Assembly: GCA_031279675.1 (NCBI GenBank)
Contig: JAITIB010000047.1
Span: 1 to 15,965 of the forward strand
Origin: Puniceicoccales bacterium
GTDB lineage: Bacteria > Verrucomicrobiota > Verrucomicrobiia > Opitutales > UBA953
Direction of reading: 5' to 3'
DNA length: 15,965 nt
Below, piece by piece: positions 13,903 to 15,965 of this stretch; position 1 is the stretch's first letter; every line of letters begins with the position of its first letter. Below the pieces are notes generated by a model, which saw only the letters and a program-made list of their open reading frames with translations, was not told where the DNA came from and did not search any database. The position numbers and the translations under genes were made by a program.

Positions 13903-14961
13903 CTACGCCGCATAGAACGCGCGCAGACGGTCGGCGTAGCTCCGCACGGAACCATCCGCAAGCAACCCCGACGCCAGCAGCACACCCTCGCGAACCGTCG
14001 GCACACGTCCGCACACCCAGAGCGCGGCCCCGGCGTTGAACGCGATGGTCTCCATCAGCCCTCGCGGCGCGGTGCCATCCAGAACCCGCCCAAACAACGC
14101 CCTGTTCTCATCGGGATCGCCACCGAGCAATTCCTCGCGCGAGCGCGGCTCAAGCCCGAAATCCCCGGGATGCCACTCCCCTCGCACCCCCGCCAGCTCG
14201 CCCACACCGCAAACAAGGTTGACGCCCGCCGTGGCAAGCTCGTCCAGCCCGCCCCCACCCTCGCGCAACACGCAATGGCATACCAGCCCGCGACGCACCC
14301 CGAGCCGCGCAAGCACCGCCGCGAGCAACGGCACCCAGTGCGCCGAAAACACACCCAGCAAATACATCGGCGGGGACGCCGGATTGATCAACGGGCCGAG
14401 AATGTTGAACACCGTCTTGAGTCCCTCCGCCGCAAGCGCCTTGCGCACCGGCATGAACGCCTTGTAGGTGGGGTGAAACGCGGGGGCGTAGAAAAAACAA
14501 TAGTCCAGTTGCCTCAGCGACTCCACCAGCCGCCCGTCGGGCACCTCGACCGGAACGCCGATGCAGGACAGAAAATCCGCGCTCCCCGACTCCGACGTGA
14601 TGGACCGGTTCCCATGCTTCATCACCTTCACGCCCGCCGCCGCAACGATGAGACTCGCCGCGCTCGAAATGTTGAACGTGCCCGACTTGTCCCCGCCCGT
14701 GCCCACGATGTCGATCGCCACACGCGGTGGCGTCAGCCCGCGGACACGTCGCGACAGATCACGGAAGGTCTTCGCAAATGCGAACACCTCCTCCACCGTC
14801 TCGCCCTTTGCCGTGAGCGCGCGCAGGAACCGCTTCTTGCCCTCAAAGTCCTCGTTCGCATCCGCAAGCCAGAGCGCCATCTGCGTCGCCTCGATCTCGT
14901 CGAGCGAATGCCCGGCCTCGGTCTTTTCTGTCAAAGCCTCCCACGGAATAATTGCTTGCAT
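13903..14961 (-). CDS. trpD: Anthranilate phosphoribosyltransferase
   Basis: Second step of tryptophan synthesis: anthranilate plus PRPP gives phosphoribosyl-anthranilate. From the ATG at 14961 the product has 352 residues, the usual length. An N-terminal helical domain is followed by DIVGTGGDKSGTFNISS (~85-101, PRPP loop), KHGNRS (~115-120), FFYAPAFHPTYK and the PVRKAL...KTVFNILGPLINPAS block. In the loop usually reading SSKSGSAD the lysine is replaced by glutamate at residue ~124 (TSESGSAD), and two to three extra residues sit between PVRKAL and KTVFN. The frame runs open to 15066, but the extension overlaps a terminator and has no family similarity. It stands alone, with no trpE, trpG or trpC in the window. 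A TrpD2/YbiB-type paralogue is less likely because GTGGD and the anthranilate-side residues are present. Confidence 0.93.
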   Translation of the reverse strand: MQAIIPWEALTEKTEAGHSLDEIEATQMALWLADANEDFEGKKRFLRALTAKGETVEEVFAFAKTFRDLSRRVRGLTPPRVAIDIVGTGGDKSGTFNISSAASLIVAAAGVKVMKHGNRSITSESGSADFLSCIGVPVEVPDGRLVESLRQLDYCFFYAPAFHPTYKAFMPVRKALAAEGLKTVFNILGPLINPASPPMYLLGVFSAHWVPLLAAVLARLGVRRGLVCHCVLREGGGGLDELATAGVNLVCGVGELAGVRGEWHPGDFGLEPRSREELLGGDPDENRALFGRVLDGTAPRGLMETIAFNAGAALWVCGRVPTVREGVLLASGLLADGSVRSYADRLRAFYAA

Positions 14962-15046
14962 AATGCGCCGCAGTGAAACCGGGCGCGCACAGGAAACAAT
15001 CCCTTTCGTCCAAGATTCCATCAGTCCCGGGCTTGCTCGCAAAAAC

Positions 15047-15084
15047 AAAAAAACCGCCGGACTCACATTCGCGAGAACCGGCGG
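15047..15084 (-). terminator. Terminator behind tRNA-Asp
   Basis: On the minus strand CCGCCGG (15078-15084) pairs with CCGGCGG (15054-15060). The loop contains a further CTC/GAG pairing, and a run of seven T follows (15047-15053). It starts 12 bases after the tRNA-Asp 3' end and separates it from trpD, so trpD needs its own promoter between about 15046 and 14962. Confidence 0.88.
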
Positions 15085-15096
15085 ATTTCTTTGAAC

Positions 15097-15173
15097 TGGC
15101 GGGATGGACGGGACTCGAACCCGCGACCTCCTGCGTGACAGGCAGGCGCTCTAACCAACTGAGCTACCACCCC
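15097..15173 (-). tRNA. tRNA-Asp (anticodon GUC)
   Basis: 77 bases on the minus strand. Acceptor GGGGTGG pairs with CCATCCC with one G-U pair; the D arm is AGCTCAGTTGGTTAGAGC. Anticodon stem CCTGC/GCAGG encloses loop CTGTCAC with anticodon GTC. The T arm has GGTTCGAGTCC. Unlike the tRNA-Leu gene, the 3' GCCA (15097-15100) is encoded. Confidence 0.98.
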
Positions 15174-15217
15174 ATGTGGTGGGAATAGACGGCGCAGGGA
15201 ATACACTATCGAGGTGG

Positions 15218-15223
15218 CGTCAA
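15218..15223 (-). promoter_or_regulatory. Possible -35 element for tRNA-Asp
   Basis: TTGACG on the minus strand lies ~45 bases before the tRNA 5' end. A TATTCC sequence follows, but at 14 bases spacing, which is too short for a standard promoter. The rest of the 15174-15365 spacer shows only the hairpin at 15303-15333. Confidence 0.2.
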
Positions 15224-15302
15224 GCGCTTTTTGGAATTTCCCCGGAAAAAGCTTTCGCGGGAACCGGGCCTCAACCCCTTTTATGCAGTGGCGATCTGGG
15301 AA

Positions 15303-15333
15303 GGAAAGCGGCAGGCACTCGCCGCCGCTTTCC
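15303..15333 (-). repeat. Strong hairpin downstream of the FGE-like gene
   Basis: A 10-bp perfect inverted repeat, GGAAAGCGGC (15303-15312) and GCCGCTTTCC (15324-15333), surrounds an 11-base spacer, about 32 bases past the stop of the FGE-like gene. On that gene's strand seven T residues precede the stem (15335-15341) and TTCCC follows it. It may mark the 3' end of the transcript, but it is not a standard terminator. Confidence 0.45.
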
Positions 15334-15365
15334 CAAAAAAACGACGTGTCGGCGTTCCCGATGCG

Positions 15366-15965
15366 TCAAGGTGCGACTGCGCGCTTTTTCCTCCGAAGCA
15401 AGCAGAGCAGCCCGACCAACGCCCCTCCTATCATGCCGTATGTACTCGGTTCAGGAATCGGCGCAAGGCTGGCGACACGAAACCCGAGGTCGCCGTACCC
15501 ATCGCCGGGCGTGAGGTCCAACCACGACGAGCCAGCGGCGAGGTCCGCAGCATCGGAGTAGTACGCGGATCCGCGAACAACGCGGGAGAATGTGTTATAC
15601 TGGCTGTCCGTCCATTCCCACACATTCCCGGTCATGTCAGCAACGCCATATGCACTCAGCGAAGCGTTAAGCCCCTCATAATGATCCACCGGACTCAAGG
15701 CATACGTCCCGCCTCCAGCTCCGTTTTCATACGAATAATCATAGTTCGCGTAGCTCGTGCTTATCGTGTCACCGTTCGCGTGCCCAAATGAATACTGGTA
15801 GTATCCGCCAACGTCGGTTCCTCCTTTGTTAGAATCGTAATACGCCGCCTTATACCACTCATTTTCCGTAGGCAATGCCACGGCGCCGAGGTCGGTTCCC
15901 CATACGCCACCTCGTTCAGAATTCGCTCCGCCTCCAAGGTCATACACCCCGGTCTCGGTACTGCC
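15366..15965 (-). CDS. FGE-sulfatase-domain protein with PEP-CTERM anchor (partial)
   Basis: The C-terminal ~199 residues of a protein cut by the right window edge; the open frame continues through 15965. The visible part is the second half of a formylglycine-generating-enzyme/SUMF1-like domain: VALPTENEWYKAAYYD, YGVADMTGNVWEWTDS, RVVRGSAYYSDAADL and GYGDLGFRVAS. A PEP-CTERM tail follows, with IPEPSTYG, a hydrophobic helix (MIGGALVGLLCLL) and basic RRKKRA, for recognition and anchoring by exosortase. The start is outside the window; a GTG at 15947 is internal (…TETGVYDLGGG…). Such proteins are usually surface or secreted, and the FGE fold often serves as a binding scaffold. The Cys pair of true FGE enzymes is not in the visible part, so sulfatase maturation activity cannot be claimed. 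Confidence 0.86.
   Translation of the reverse strand, partial: GSTETGVYDLGGGANSERGGVWGTDLGAVALPTENEWYKAAYYDSNKGGTDVGGYYQYSFGHANGDTISTSYANYDYSYENGAGGGTYALSPVDHYEGLNASLSAYGVADMTGNVWEWTDSQYNTFSRVVRGSAYYSDAADLAAGSSWLDLTPGDGYGDLGFRVASLAPIPEPSTYGMIGGALVGLLCLLRRKKRAVAP

Noticed and set aside
1..15965. CRISPR array, insertion sequence, prophage or integron
   Set aside because: No regularly spaced direct repeats, transposase, phage structural gene or attC-like array was seen. The tyrosine recombinase has XerD features and a housekeeping neighbourhood.

Overview
The window is GC-rich chromosomal DNA from a bacterium, most likely a member of the Verrucomicrobiota close to Opitutaceae. The clues are a C-terminal PEP-CTERM sorting signal on a formylglycine-generating-enzyme-like protein, a threonyl-tRNA synthetase without a TGS domain, a sigma/anti-sigma/PDZ cluster of a kind common in that phylum, an ECF S-component/phosphoribosyltransferase pair that I recall from Bacteroidetes, and start codons that almost never have a Shine-Dalgarno sequence. 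The lineage call is inference from memory of family resemblance, not from a search.

Layout. 1-372: no gene, but three copies of a short hairpin-bearing repeat. 373-3271 (minus): xerD then thrS. 3478-5511 (plus): a putative ECF-transporter S component, a phosphoribosyltransferase 12 bp behind it, and a Tat-exported DUF362 protein, closed by a terminator. 5573-7309 (minus): infC followed 9 bp later by a GTG-started N-acetylmuramoyl-L-alanine amidase; a structured region of about 240 bp precedes infC. 7549-9582 (minus): ECF sigma factor, overlapping membrane anti-sigma-like protein, and an exported PDZ protein. 9644-12331 (minus): aconitase, divergent from thiD at 12430-13269 (plus). 13310-13891 (plus): tRNA-Leu(UAG) and an HU-family protein with a terminator. 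13903-14961 (minus): stand-alone trpD. 15097-15173 (minus): tRNA-Asp(GUC) with its own terminator. 15366 to the right edge (minus): 3' part of the FGE-like/PEP-CTERM gene.

Most genes are housekeeping: translation (thrS, infC, two tRNAs), chromosome dimer resolution and nucleoid structure (xerD, HU), TCA cycle (aconitase), thiamine and tryptophan synthesis (thiD, trpD), and cell-wall remodelling (amidase). Less understood are the S-component/phosphoribosyltransferase pair, which looks like an uptake-and-ribosylation salvage module of unknown substrate; the sigma/anti-sigma/PDZ operon with a nine-base homopolymer in its last gene; and the infC leader, where one segment can form two mutually exclusive stems.

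No CRISPR array, insertion sequence, prophage or rRNA was seen. I found no clearly new multi-gene system. The best leads are the infC leader, the A/C-rich Shine-Dalgarno-less leaders, the TGS-less ThrRS with a Cys-bearing insert, and the salvage pair.
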